The translations under genes and the position numbers were made by a program. Below the pieces are notes generated by a model, which was given only the letters and a program-made list of their open reading frames with translations, did not search any database and had not been told where the DNA came from. A stretch of DNA of 64,000 bases from Lactarius indigo (lineage: Eukaryota > Basidiomycota > Agaricomycetes > Russulales > Russulaceae), in NCBI GenBank assembly GCA_025766275.1, contig JAFKAC010000017.1:992001-1056000 (forward strand). The letters run 5' to 3'. How positions within the stretch are numbered: the stretch's first letter is position 1; each line of letters opens with the position of its first letter. This document shows, in pieces, positions 1 through 8,815 of this stretch.

Positions 1-812
1 GGGCGCCAGCCGAGCAAGACTGCGTCCACCGTGACGACGAGCGCGGTGAAGCCCGCCGCCTTGGCGCGGCCCAGGATCGAGAGCGTCACGTCAGTGTTGC
101 GTGGCCTGCAGTACATTATAAACATCGTTATCAGCACCTCGCAAAAACGAAACGCGTACCAGTATAGCTGGTACCACCGATGCCCATCGCCGTTGGCCAT
201 GGCCACAGCTTCGATGGAACGCGAGCTAGCGTTCGACATGATGAATGGTACTCCGACGGTCGCTGCGGCGCTCGCAGTGGCGAGTTCGCCATCCTTGTGT
301 AAGATGCCTTGCACTCCAATAGGTGCAATGAGCACTGGCGAGGAGAGCTTGACGCCAAACAGGGTAGTCTGGGGAGACACGCAATTGGGTCAGGTGGGGC
401 GCAGTGAGTAAGTAGGCGCCGTATACTTCAAGGTTGCGATTGGTGGTGTCGCGAAGCATACGGGGGATGATATGCCATTGCTGAAGTACTTTGAGATTGC
501 TCCGATGCGTGTTGCTGGTCCCGGCACTGCCAAAGGTGTATATGTAGGCAGCTGACGGTCACGATGCGCTCATTCACACGATGGGAGAATACACCAGATT
601 GGTGTGCAGTCAGACGCACCATGATTGTCCTTCATCACCTCGCGTGCCTTGGCTTCGACGGCACGATGGTCATACGAGCCATTGACTGGACGCCTGTCCG
701 TCAAATAGATCTGAGTAAGTAAGGAAGACCATGTCGTTTTCGAGGCGGATGAGTTTTCGTTGGCCATATCAGAGTATTGAGGAGCGTCCAAGGATATAGT
801 AGGTGCTGACAT
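1..812 (-). CDS. FMN-dependent alpha-hydroxyacid dehydrogenase (lactate 2-monooxygenase-like), 5' part
   Basis: Four exons read on the minus strand: about 812-620, 551-427, 368-160 and 105-1, with introns 619-552, 426-369 and 159-106, all GT...AG and 54 to 68 bases long. Across the joins the protein reads continuously through FGSAGTSNTHRSNL, QWHIIPRML, FGVKLSSPVLIAPIG, SNASSRSIE and HRWYQLYW to ALVVTVDAVLLGWR. These are hallmarks of the FMN-binding TIM-barrel family that oxidises L-lactate and related 2-hydroxyacids, probably in cytosol or mitochondria. No frameshift or stop was seen, so this is the best-preserved host gene here. The start is uncertain: ATGs lie in frame at 824, 812 and 767; 812 (MSAPT) is my choice. 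The barrel half with the active-site histidine lies beyond the window. Lactate 2-monooxygenase and glycolate-oxidase-like members cannot be separated from this half. Confidence 0.85.
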
Positions 813-1430
813 CAGCAAAAACAAGGAAAAATATTGGGTGATTATAATTACTTATAATCACCGTAAGTGGTGTGAGCAGAACCTGGATTATAAATCAGCG
901 AAAGTGCATACGATAGCTCCCCAAATTGGAAATCTATTGGTGATCAGTCACAATCATGCCTGTGAATGGTAATCGCTTTTGTGGATTGTATTGCCTAACA
1001 CTCTTCATATGGGTTGTATGCACTTATAATTGATTTTAATTCAGAGGATACTAGTTGGAAAAATTACAATGCTATTGTACTTTGATATTCTCATGATTTA
1101 TTATTTAATTCCTTATCATTGGACATCCTTCTCAGATTTCATAATACCAAGCTACTAAGAGTTGAGACCAAGGCGCATAATAAATGGGCATAAGCAGATT
1201 TGAACACTGGCACGCAGTTGACAGGTGCTGACATAATGAGTTGAGATCACAACAAATATTACCGCTACACTACAAGGTCATCAACATGAACCCAATAAGT
1301 TTATACTTAAATAGCAGGGGGGGATTCTGCTGGAGTCAGAGAGCAGAGGAACAGGGGAGGGAAGTGACCAATGTTGCAGAACAAGGACGAGATAGAGCGA
1401 GAATCAGGTTAGGGAAACACCATGGGTCAC
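813..1430. other. Intergenic, no gene seen
   Basis: AT-rich sequence upstream of the FMN dehydrogenase gene with runs such as ttataatcacc. It presumably holds that gene's promoter. Short open frames here have no recognisable protein character. Confidence 0.5.
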
Positions 1431-1560
1431 CCCCAGGTCACTCAAGGGCTACCCATGCCCATACCCACCAAAACCTGTACCTGCACCCATGACTATGGGT
1501 ATGGGTCCAGATGGGTATGATGGGTTCATGCGGGTTTGGCAGGTTACCCTTAGCCCACAG
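1431..1560. repeat. Low-complexity GGGTATGGG / CCCATACCC stretch
   Basis: Blocks of acccatgcccataccca are followed by gggtatgggtcc and gatgggtatgatgggt, giving an imperfect inverted repeat of simple sequence. It could fold, but no gene or known element was recognised. The bases to 1692 also show nothing recognisable. Confidence 0.5.
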
Positions 1561-1692
1561 AGGTATGGAAGTCAGAGGCCAGGAGGATTTATTTCCTACT
1601 AGTAGTACACATAACCATTGTTGCCGTCGCTCCAGAGTCATTGTAGCTCCTCATCGCCATCACTGCAGTCATCGTGGTCGTTGCACCACTGC

Positions 1693-1831
1693 TGTAACAC
1701 CACTACAGGGGTGTTAGGTACGACCTGTACCAAGTCAGTCAGATCGTGGTAGCACAAGCTCCAAGGCTTGGCTTCAGTAGAATGATGCACAAGGATCACA
1801 AGGACGTTAGTCACTTGGACTGTAGGGAAGG
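1693..1831 (-). repeat. Fragment of LTR family E, truncated by element B1
   Basis: The inverse complement of the last roughly 139 bases of the complete solo LTR at 56000-56571. Shared words include cttgtgatccttgtgcatcat, gaagccaagccttggagctt and gactgactt. It starts at its terminal TGTAACA and stops at 1831, exactly where the B1 LTR begins, so B1 inserted into an older E copy. The other half of this E copy is not in the window. Confidence 0.75.
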
Positions 1832-2370
1832 TGTTACGATGCGACGCAGATACTGTACAACGCAAGCCATGGACCCTTACTGTACTGGTTGCAACTACGG
1901 CGGTAAGGTAGATTAGTTGCGGACTTACCTATGGTGATATGAAGTACGATAGGAGATTGCACGAGATTGCTGACTGAGAACGGACGCCACTAATACTAGT
2001 AGTCGTAGTATTAGGATTCGAGCTACTTACGCGATACGTTGGACGCTACATTACGATGACTCATAGCAGTGCTTGAAAGCCTGCTTGACTTGTATTTAAA
2101 CTGACTCGTGAAGACCAAGATACGCCATCTTGGTCTTCTTGAATCGTCACTTGCTTCCTTCTCTTCTTTCGCTCTATTTCCTCTCATCTATAGACTGGTA
2201 TCCGACTTCGATCGTGATCAAGCACAAGTCAGCAAAGAGTTTCACCGGTGTACCTCCGTGTATTCACTAGGAGGCAAGAACACGGACCTTCGTGTCGTTG
2301 TGTCAGATTATTGCTAAGTTGTTACCGCCGCTTCGAGCTCAAGTCGAGCTAACGTTGTGACGACGTTACA
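1832..2370 (+). repeat. 5' LTR of gypsy B1
   Basis: Runs from TGTTACG to CGTTACA, then the TT spacer and the primer site. It matches the B2 LTR at 59994-60505 over most of its length, with length differences near the 5' end. The exact left edge is set by where similarity to B2 and the terminal motif begin. Confidence 0.75.
2093..2137 (+). promoter_or_regulatory. TATA box and predicted transcript start of B1
   Basis: TATTTAAA at 2093-2100 lies 34 bases upstream of atcttggtctt (2127-2137), the 11 bases proposed as the RNA 5' end and self-primer. Confidence 0.55.
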
Positions 2371-2372
2371 TT

Positions 2373-2383
2373 AAGACCAAGAT
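2373..2383 (+). promoter_or_regulatory. Self-primer binding site of B1
   Basis: aagaccaagat, two bases after the LTR, is the exact reverse complement of atcttggtctt in the LTR. This is the Tf1/sushi self-priming layout rather than a tRNA site. Confidence 0.6.
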
Positions 2384-2389
2384 AACACC

Positions 2390-2761
2390 GTGGCCATAAC
2401 AACAAGAGACCAGTGGACGAGTTTCTGTCCCTATTCACTCCCCAGGAGAGGAGAGCACAACATCCCCACATGCTTTCTAAAGGCAGCTAGTTGGAGGGAA
2501 AGGCAAGAAGAAACAGGATATTTCGTAGAATTCAACGGACCTACCAGGTTCCGACCAGTTGAGTTCAACTTTGACCACCTGTGTTGGGCAGAAGTTACAT
2601 GGAACCCCATAGACTCCCAGTGGGACGTGGTGCGACCAGCAGGGCCCAGATACCAGTGCGACATCGACACAAGAGAGCTCAATAGCAGAGCAGACTGGGG
2701 CCCCATTGACGGACAACTACAAGAACATACGACCGGAGAAGCGGTGTCCGAAGGTGCAGAG
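2390..2761 (+). pseudogene. gag: B1 gag, N-terminal extension, first 124 codons
   Basis: From a GTG in strong context (A at -3, G at +4) this encodes the conserved AUG-less start of Gag: TRDQWTSF, GYFVEFNGP, RFRPVEFNFDHLCW, EVTWNPIDSQWD and GPIDGQ. It is about 75 percent identical by eye to the same segment in family A. It is cut at 2761 by the 3' LTR of element C and resumes at 34770. The role of this segment is unknown; it precedes the Gag capsid-like region. B1 cannot make full-length Gag because of the insertion and a stop at 35520. Confidence 0.8.
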
Positions 2762-3537
2762 TGTAGCGGTATGACTTATCGCGACAACTAGACCAAGCAA
2801 AGAGTAAGTGAACTGAACTAGTGCACACTCAAGCCTAATGCTGAGACAAGTCACGCGCTGAACATACAGTCACAGTGGAGGGTAGACACGCTTGACACCT
2901 TTATACAAGGTGCTATGTCTGATGATCACACTGTGGCACGCTGAGTGGAGAACCAAGAGGACAAGTTAACATTTGGAGAAGAGTAAGGGAAGTACAAGAG
3001 AATACGCACCTGAGTGGAGAACCAAGAGGACAAGTTGGTTCCACTCAGGATGTTACATGAGGGTTTATATACACTGCTGTGGCTGAGTTCGAATTACTAT
3101 AGAACCTTGTTACTAAAGGTACATGTAATAGTAATGAGTCAGACGCTGACGCGTTGTGTCTAATAATAGCGTTATCTATTGTGCTGACTGATGCACAGTC
3201 ATTAACACTGACAGAACAATGACGCGTCCTTATCTATGAGTCACAACCCTATGACAACGTAGTCTAGAACTATCTAGAATCTTCCCTGCTTATCGTCCAA
3301 TGAGAAACTATCATACTAATAAGGAAAGTGACCTAAAGAGGTAACATCCAATTAAGGAGGTTACTATCCCAGGGTCACGTGCTTGTAGGTGCACATGTTG
3401 GCATCATGTGACTAACCATCTTATCATATCTTATGATAAGGACTTGGATGTTTGACACAGCGTTGGAGGCTTGTATCTTTACCGAATAAATCCATAAAAA
3501 TATGGATAAATAGGGCGAAAATAGAGCGTCCGTGACA
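2762..3537 (-). repeat. 3' LTR of gypsy C
   Basis: 776 bases, TGTCACGG...CGCTACA when read on the minus strand, preceded by the purine tract aggaggggggtga (3538 onward, minus). Same length as its partner at 33989-34764. Confidence 0.92.
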
Positions 3538-3549
3538 TCACCCCCCTCC

Positions 3550-6500
3550 TTAAGGGTCAACGTCCACGTTGGCCAATGTATCCACATGATGGGCTTGCCA
3601 AGGTAAGGACGCGTAGATGAGAGCTGCTATTTTTCTAGGTACACCCGGGTTTGAGGAATGGAATTCCTTAACCGCATCAGGGGCATGTGCTAGATTTTTA
3701 GCTGGTTCCCATGTGTCCTCACCCTCACCATATCCTTTCCATCGGACGAGGTACTTAAGAGTACAACCAAAGAGTTTAGAATCTCTTATGTGGTCTACTT
3801 CATACTCTTCTTCTCCCTTGACCGTTACTGGATCGGGTGGTGGAGGCGTGAGCCCATTGACTTCGTTTCCTTTATAAGGAGAGAGATGGTCTACATGAAA
3901 TACATCATGGATCCGTAATGCAGGGGGTAATGCAAGCTTGTAGTCGACGTCACTTATGACTTTAGTGACTTCAAATGGGCCTAACTGTTTAGGTCCCAGT
4001 TTGGATGACTGCTGATGTATCTTTATCTGCTTTCCTTGCAGCCAAACTTTATCCCCAACGTTAAAGGAGTATGGCTTAGTCCTTTGTTCAACGTCTGTCT
4101 GCATTCGCCTTTTACTTAGGCGTAGAGCTGCCTCTGCATCCTTGCGAGCGGAAACTAAGTGCTGGAGGCGCTTATCGAGCAGTGGAATACCCGTGGGTCT
4201 ACCAGCAGGAATAGTGAAGTTAGGCGTAAAGCCATATAGTAGCTCAAAGGGGGTATGACCCGTTGCCGAGTTGAGTCTACTATTGACTACAAATTCTGCT
4301 GTAGGAAGCAGGTCTGCCCAATCATCCTGCCTCTTACTAATGAACATGCACAAGTATATCTCAACTTCTTGATTTTTGCGCTTGACCTGTCCATTAGCTT
4401 GAGGGTGGTAGGCTGTAGTAAGACCTGCGTCTATTCCAAGTCGCTTATAGAGGGCACGCATGCTTCGCGCTGCGAACTGGGGTCCTCTATCACTTATGAC
4501 TTTGTGAGGGATCCCATGCAGGGGGAAGATTTGCTCAAAGTAGATGGATGCCACCCCATCAGCTGTAATCTGAGAGGTCACGGGGAACAGATGAATCTGT
4601 TTGGTATAATGATCTACGACGTTTAAGATCATATCCTTCCCACGTGACATAGGCAGTGGACCGATTAGATCGATCCCAATTATCTGCCAAGGTCCCTCAG
4701 GAACTTCTTGCGGCTGAATGGTTGCTTTGGGGTGTAGATCTTTGCGATAGCATTGGCATTGATCACATCCTTCTACATATGAGGCAATAAAGCCTGACAT
4801 GCGTGGCCACCAATAGTAGCGACTGACTAGCTCTATAGTTCCGTTTTTTCCAGGGTGTCCTGTAGTGACCGAGTCGTGGCAAGACTTCACCACATCCCTA
4901 CGAAGGGTACGATCATTTGGGACGTACAATTTACCCTGGTGGTATACGAAACCATCTTCTTCTTCCCACATTAAGACGCCATCCGTGAGAGCTTTAGGAG
5001 CAGTCTTAGAAATGATTTTAAGACCCTCTATTACTTCAGCTTCTTGTATAGATGCGAGCTTAATGCGACTCCCTAAGGAGTCTGTTTCGGGGATGAAGTG
5101 CGCTTTAGCGGCAGCTAGGAAATGCTCAGGTTTTAACACCTGAACCTGGCGGTTATCTTCAGAATCTCGGACTTGGTCTCGTGAGAAACAACTTAATGCA
5201 TCGGCTTGCATGGACTCTCCTTTCTTATAGGTGATTTTGAAGGCAAACCGACTTAAGAATAAGGCCCATCTAGCTTGGCGCCTGTTTAAGTCTTTCATGG
5301 TTGCCCACCATTCCATATTCTTATGGTTGGTGATCACTTCGAAAGAGATGCTTTCGAGGAAATGTCTCCAATCCTCTAAGGCGCGGATTAAGCCGAGCAT
5401 TTCTCTGTCATAAATCTCATAATTGTGTTCTTCTTTGCTTATAGACTGTGAGCAATACGCAATAGGGTGCCAGAGACCGTCCGGGTATTTCTGAGTTAAG
5501 ATACCACCAGTAGCAAATCCTGAAGCATCTACTTCGACTCTAGTTGGAAGGTTCGGATCGTAAACCCTAAGAATAGGTTCTTGTACGAAACATTCCTTCA
5601 ACAGGTCGAAAGCTTTCTGCTGTTCAGACTGCCAGATCCAAGGAGTGTCTTTCTTAGTAAGGTCATGGAGGGGTCGGGCAATAGCCGCGAAATCCTTGAT
5701 GAACCTTCTATAGAAATTGGCGAACCCGATGAAAGCTCTGACTTCTTTGAGCGTAGTCGGGGTTGGCCACTCCTTTACTGCAGAGACCTTGCCAGGGTCC
5801 ATCTGCACTTCTCCGGGACGGATAATCATCCCAAGATACTCCATTTCTTGCTTCTCAAAATCGCACTTCTCAGGTTTGAGATAGAGGTCGTACTGTTCTA
5901 ACCGTGTTAACACTTCGCATACTATCTTGCAATGGTGTTTTAGGTTATTACTATAGATGAGAATGTCATCCATATATACAGCGACTTCTCCTTGCGCGAT
6001 TAGATCAGCAAAGACGGCGTTCATCAAGGCTTGGAAGGTGGCAGGGCTATTAGTCATGCCAAAGTACATGACTTTTGGCTCGTATAGACCTCTGTTGGTG
6101 ACAATAGCACCCTTCCATTCATCGCCTTCTTTGATGCGGATATTATGATATCCCCATCGAACGTCGAATTTAGTGAAGTATTGAGCTCCCTTGAGCCTGT
6201 TAATAATATTGGCAGCGAGTGGAAGTGGATATCGATTCTTAACGGTGATTTTGTTAAGACGACGATAGTCTTGGACTAGACGGAGCTTGCCGTCCTTTTT
6301 CTTTATGAAGAACACAGGGGATGCCATAGGTGACTTGGATGGCACTAAATATCCTTTCCCTATGTGTTCGTCTAAGAATTTATCCAATTCCACTTGCTTG
6401 CTAGGTGACATGGGGTACGTCTTGACCTTCCAGTGCTTGACTGCATCTGGTTTGAGGTCTATAGTGTGGTCCCATGGCTGATGCTCAGGGAGTCTCTGGG

Positions 6501-7221
6501 ATTCTTCCTCAGAGAAGACTTTTGCAAAGTCTCGATAGTGTTCAGGGACCATTTCTTCGAAGGTTTTCTTAGGTTTGGAGGTTATGGCTTTCTCGGCAAT
6601 CTGCTGAGAGTACGTGAAACCGGCCAAACAGAAAACTTCGTCAGAGACTGTGTCCAACACTTTCTCCGCAAGGAGACGGCGGCGTTCCATACGGTTCGCC
6701 ATAATGCGCATCACCTCTATCTCTATCTCCAGTGCAGCTATTTCAGCGCTGGAGTTGAGATGCATAGTGCCTTCCTGCCAATTTATGTGCGGGTTTCGAT
6801 GTCTAAGCCAAGGCAGTCCCAATATGACTCGTTCTGGGCCCAGTGAAGTAACCATGAAGTCGAACTTCTCTGCACTAGGACCAACTTTAAGAACGAGTGT
6901 TACTTTATGGGTGATACTGCCAGCTTCATTGAGCGTCCCATCGATATTGTATAATGTAATGGGATGCTCCAGCGGAACTTGCAACATCTTGTGGCGGTCA
7001 GCGTACTTCTTGTCCAGGAACAACGAGGTTGCTCCGGAGTCTACCATGGCTGCTACTTTTACAGCACGATGACGTCCTTGTAATTCAACAGAAATATGAA
7101 AGTGAGATCTGCTATCTTTTGTTTCAGGAATGATACATGAAGAAAGCGCTGCATCAGAAATCATCACTTGCGGCGCTGCTACAAAGGGTGGAGCAATCGG
7201 AACACTAATACTATTGTTCAT
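3550..7221 (-). CDS. pol: Gypsy C Pol polyprotein (PR-RT-RNaseH-IN-chromodomain), 1223 aa from first ATG
   Basis: One uninterrupted frame. Protease DSGA at residues 61-64; reverse transcriptase YMDD at 416-419; RNase H starting at VEVDASGFATGG; integrase zinc finger (H...H...CDQC) near WWPRM; integrase core with DLIGPLP and SDRGPQF; then a chromodomain (EYEVDHI...YLVRWKGYGEGEDTWEP). It copies element RNA into cDNA and integrates it; the chromodomain probably targets heterochromatin marks. The frame is open upstream of the ATG back to the gag stop, so translation most likely enters by a -1 shift at 7434-7442. Oddity: the third residue of the integrase DD35E triad is lysine (K947, codon 4381-4383), where GQ-x-ER is expected. 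Despite the intact frame, integration by this copy should fail. Confidence 0.95.
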   Translation of the reverse strand: MNNSISVPIAPPFVAAPQVMISDAALSSCIIPETKDSRSHFHISVELQGRHRAVKVAAMVDSGATSLFLDKKYADRHKMLQVPLEHPITLYNIDGTLNEAGSITHKVTLVLKVGPSAEKFDFMVTSLGPERVILGLPWLRHRNPHINWQEGTMHLNSSAEIAALEIEIEVMRIMANRMERRRLLAEKVLDTVSDEVFCLAGFTYSQQIAEKAITSKPKKTFEEMVPEHYRDFAKVFSEEESQRLPEHQPWDHTIDLKPDAVKHWKVKTYPMSPSKQVELDKFLDEHIGKGYLVPSKSPMASPVFFIKKKDGKLRLVQDYRRLNKITVKNRYPLPLAANIINRLKGAQYFTKFDVRWGYHNIRIKEGDEWKGAIVTNRGLYEPKVMYFGMTNSPATFQALMNAVFADLIAQGEVAVYMDDILIYSNNLKHHCKIVCEVLTRLEQYDLYLKPEKCDFEKQEMEYLGMIIRPGEVQMDPGKVSAVKEWPTPTTLKEVRAFIGFANFYRRFIKDFAAIARPLHDLTKKDTPWIWQSEQQKAFDLLKECFVQEPILRVYDPNLPTRVEVDASGFATGGILTQKYPDGLWHPIAYCSQSISKEEHNYEIYDREMLGLIRALEDWRHFLESISFEVITNHKNMEWWATMKDLNRRQARWALFLSRFAFKITYKKGESMQADALSCFSRDQVRDSEDNRQVQVLKPEHFLAAAKAHFIPETDSLGSRIKLASIQEAEVIEGLKIISKTAPKALTDGVLMWEEEDGFVYHQGKLYVPNDRTLRRDVVKSCHDSVTTGHPGKNGTIELVSRYYWWPRMSGFIASYVEGCDQCQCYRKDLHPKATIQPQEVPEGPWQIIGIDLIGPLPMSRGKDMILNVVDHYTKQIHLFPVTSQITADGVASIYFEQIFPLHGIPHKVISDRGPQFAARSMRALYKRLGIDAGLTTAYHPQANGQVKRKNQEVEIYLCMFISKRQDDWADLLPTAEFVVNSRLNSATGHTPFELLYGFTPNFTIPAGRPTGIPLLDKRLQHLVSARKDAEAALRLSKRRMQTDVEQRTKPYSFNVGDKVWLQGKQIKIHQQSSKLGPKQLGPFEVTKVISDVDYKLALPPALRIHDVFHVDHLSPYKGNEVNGLTPPPPDPVTVKGEEEYEVDHIRDSKLFGCTLKYLVRWKGYGEGEDTWEPAKNLAHAPDAVKEFHSSNPGVPRKIAALIYASLPWQAHHVDTLANVDVDP

Positions 7222-7433
7222 CTCCGAGGCAGATGTAGATGTAAAATCAGAACAGGAAGCTGAGATATCACTACTATCAACATGACAGGCAGAAACAGAG
7301 TGGTACGTAGGAATTACAGATTGGTCCGAGTCCGAAACGAGGCGAGATTGTAGGCATATCTTACAACTACACGAGGCTGAGTCAACTGTATCTGTTTTAC
7401 AGGGAGAGTCCGCAGCTATGACTGCCCCTGGAT

Positions 7434-7442
7434 CTAAAAAGC
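7434..7442 (-). promoter_or_regulatory. Likely -1 frameshift site at the gag stop of C
   Basis: Minus strand GCT TTT TAG: five Ts lead directly into the gag stop. Slipping TTT back one base reads TTT TTA GAT and enters the pol frame, which is open from here to 3550. This is a single-codon slip, not the classic X XXY YYZ heptamer. Confidence 0.45.
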
Positions 7443-8286
7443 TGCTTTAAGAGCGTTGATCTGCTCTTGTTGAGCTGTGAGCGCTGCCAATAACTTTGCC
7501 ATGTCTGCCTGGGACGTATTGGCTTTGGGCAGTGCAGGAGTGCTTGTTTGGGTGGTGGAAGCCGCCGACTGACTGGAAGAAGGTTGGGAGGGGGTGTCCT
7601 CACTACTGGCCGCAGCTTTCGCTTTGGCGGATTTCCCCATAAATTTGAGCATGCAGACGGGTGCCCTATGTCCGACTTTTTGACAATGGTGGCACACATC
7701 TCGTTCGTGATTTCCATCCTTCTTTGAGTGGTCCTTAGAACCACACCCGTAACACTTGCCTTGCATGTGTTTTTGATAGTCTTGCCGAGTCTTTCCGCCG
7801 GATGCGGGCTTGCTCGTGCCAGATCCCTGCTGATGTGATGCATCAACTTGCATCGCGTCTGGATCGGACGGCTTGCCTGCAGGCAAGATTGATTGGCTGG
7901 ACGAACCGCCCTTCTTCTCCGAGTCCCTCTGTCTCAGTCGCTGATCCAGTGATTGTGAGACCTGCTTGAGGTCGTCAAAGTCGACGTGGGCCTTGTCCGT
8001 TAAGGCTAAGGCATCTTTTACGCGGTCCGAGAGACCATCGTAAAAGCGGGTGCGGAGGTCTGCTTTTGACCATCCAGTCTGTCCAGAGTACTGTTCAAAC
8101 ATGGATCGGTACTCTGCAACCGATCGGCGGCCCTGTTTTGTCTTCTTCAACTGTTCCCTGGCTGTCTCCGTGGTATCGAGGGGTGAGAATCGCCTGTTGA
8201 ATTCTTTGACAAATTCATCCCACGAGCCAGAGAATGGAATATTGTTTTGCTGAAGTTGTTCAAGGTAAGGGAGAGCCCATGACTTG
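7434..8286 (-). pseudogene. gag: Gypsy C gag, C-terminal part (interrupted gene)
   Basis: C-terminal 284 codons or so of Gag: the capsid-like region (EYRSMFEQYSGQTGWSKADL), a serine/glutamine-rich stretch, and two zinc-knuckle-like boxes. The second, CHHCQKVGHRAPVC, is canonical CX2CX4HX4C. The first, CYGCGSKDHSKKDG, lacks its final cysteine. The gene is broken at 8286 by the A1 LTR. The other part is 32268-32641, and the two add up to 1227 bases (409 codons including stop) with no frame change. Gag forms the particle and binds RNA. Confidence 0.9.
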
Positions 8287-8795
8287 TGTTACGGTACGAA
8301 CTTGGTGACTTATTACATACAACTCATGACCAGTTATGACTATGGTCCGACACTGATATTAGTCATGGACTCTTACAACGCATCAGTCAGCATAGTAGTT
8401 CACATGTGATTGTGACTCATGTATGACTCATTCCTAGGATAGCTGTACTAGGGTTCGAGCTAGTTACGCTATTGGGTACTTACTATTCCAGCGGTGCTTT
8501 AAAGCCCGTGCATATCTGTATAAGTAGTTGACTCAGAAGACCAAGAGTCCCCATCTTGGTCTTCTTCAATCCACCACTTGACTTGTCTTTTGCTTGCCTT
8601 AATCTCGGACTAAGCGTGTCTCTACTTCTATCCACCAAGGGATAGTACTTCTTCACTTCTTTGCTGCAGCGTGCGCCAGAGTGCCCCTGTTCAGCTTGCG
8701 TTGGGTTGACACGTGATCCCCATTCGCTTGACTTTCGCTAAGTCGATTACGCCTTTCACAAGTCCACGTCGGACTAATGCCGGTGGAGCGTAACA
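8287..8795 (+). repeat. 5' LTR of A1
   Basis: TGTTACG...CGTAACA with perfect 7-base inverted ends. TATAAG at 8519-8524; predicted RNA start atcttggtctt at 8553-8563, 34 bases downstream. Confidence 0.93.
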
Positions 8796-8797
8796 TT

Positions 8798-8808
8798 AAG
8801 ACCAAGAT
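8798..8808 (+). promoter_or_regulatory. Self-primer binding site of A1
   Basis: aagaccaagat, two bases inside the LTR, pairs over 11 bases with the predicted RNA 5' end at 8553-8563. Confidence 0.6.
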
Positions 8809-8815
8809 CCTCATC

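Noticed and set aside
31..411. 126-aa plus-strand frame at the left edge
   Set aside because: Antisense to spliced exons of the FMN dehydrogenase, whose motifs and intron boundaries are clear.
1431..1560. Telomere-like or centromere-like repeat
   Set aside because: Too short and irregular; only a local low-complexity stretch.
8777..8779. ATG of A1 as the natural gag start
   Set aside because: It lies in the LTR and is ACG in the A2 and A3 LTRs and in A1's own 3' LTR, so it is a CpG mutation in one copy.
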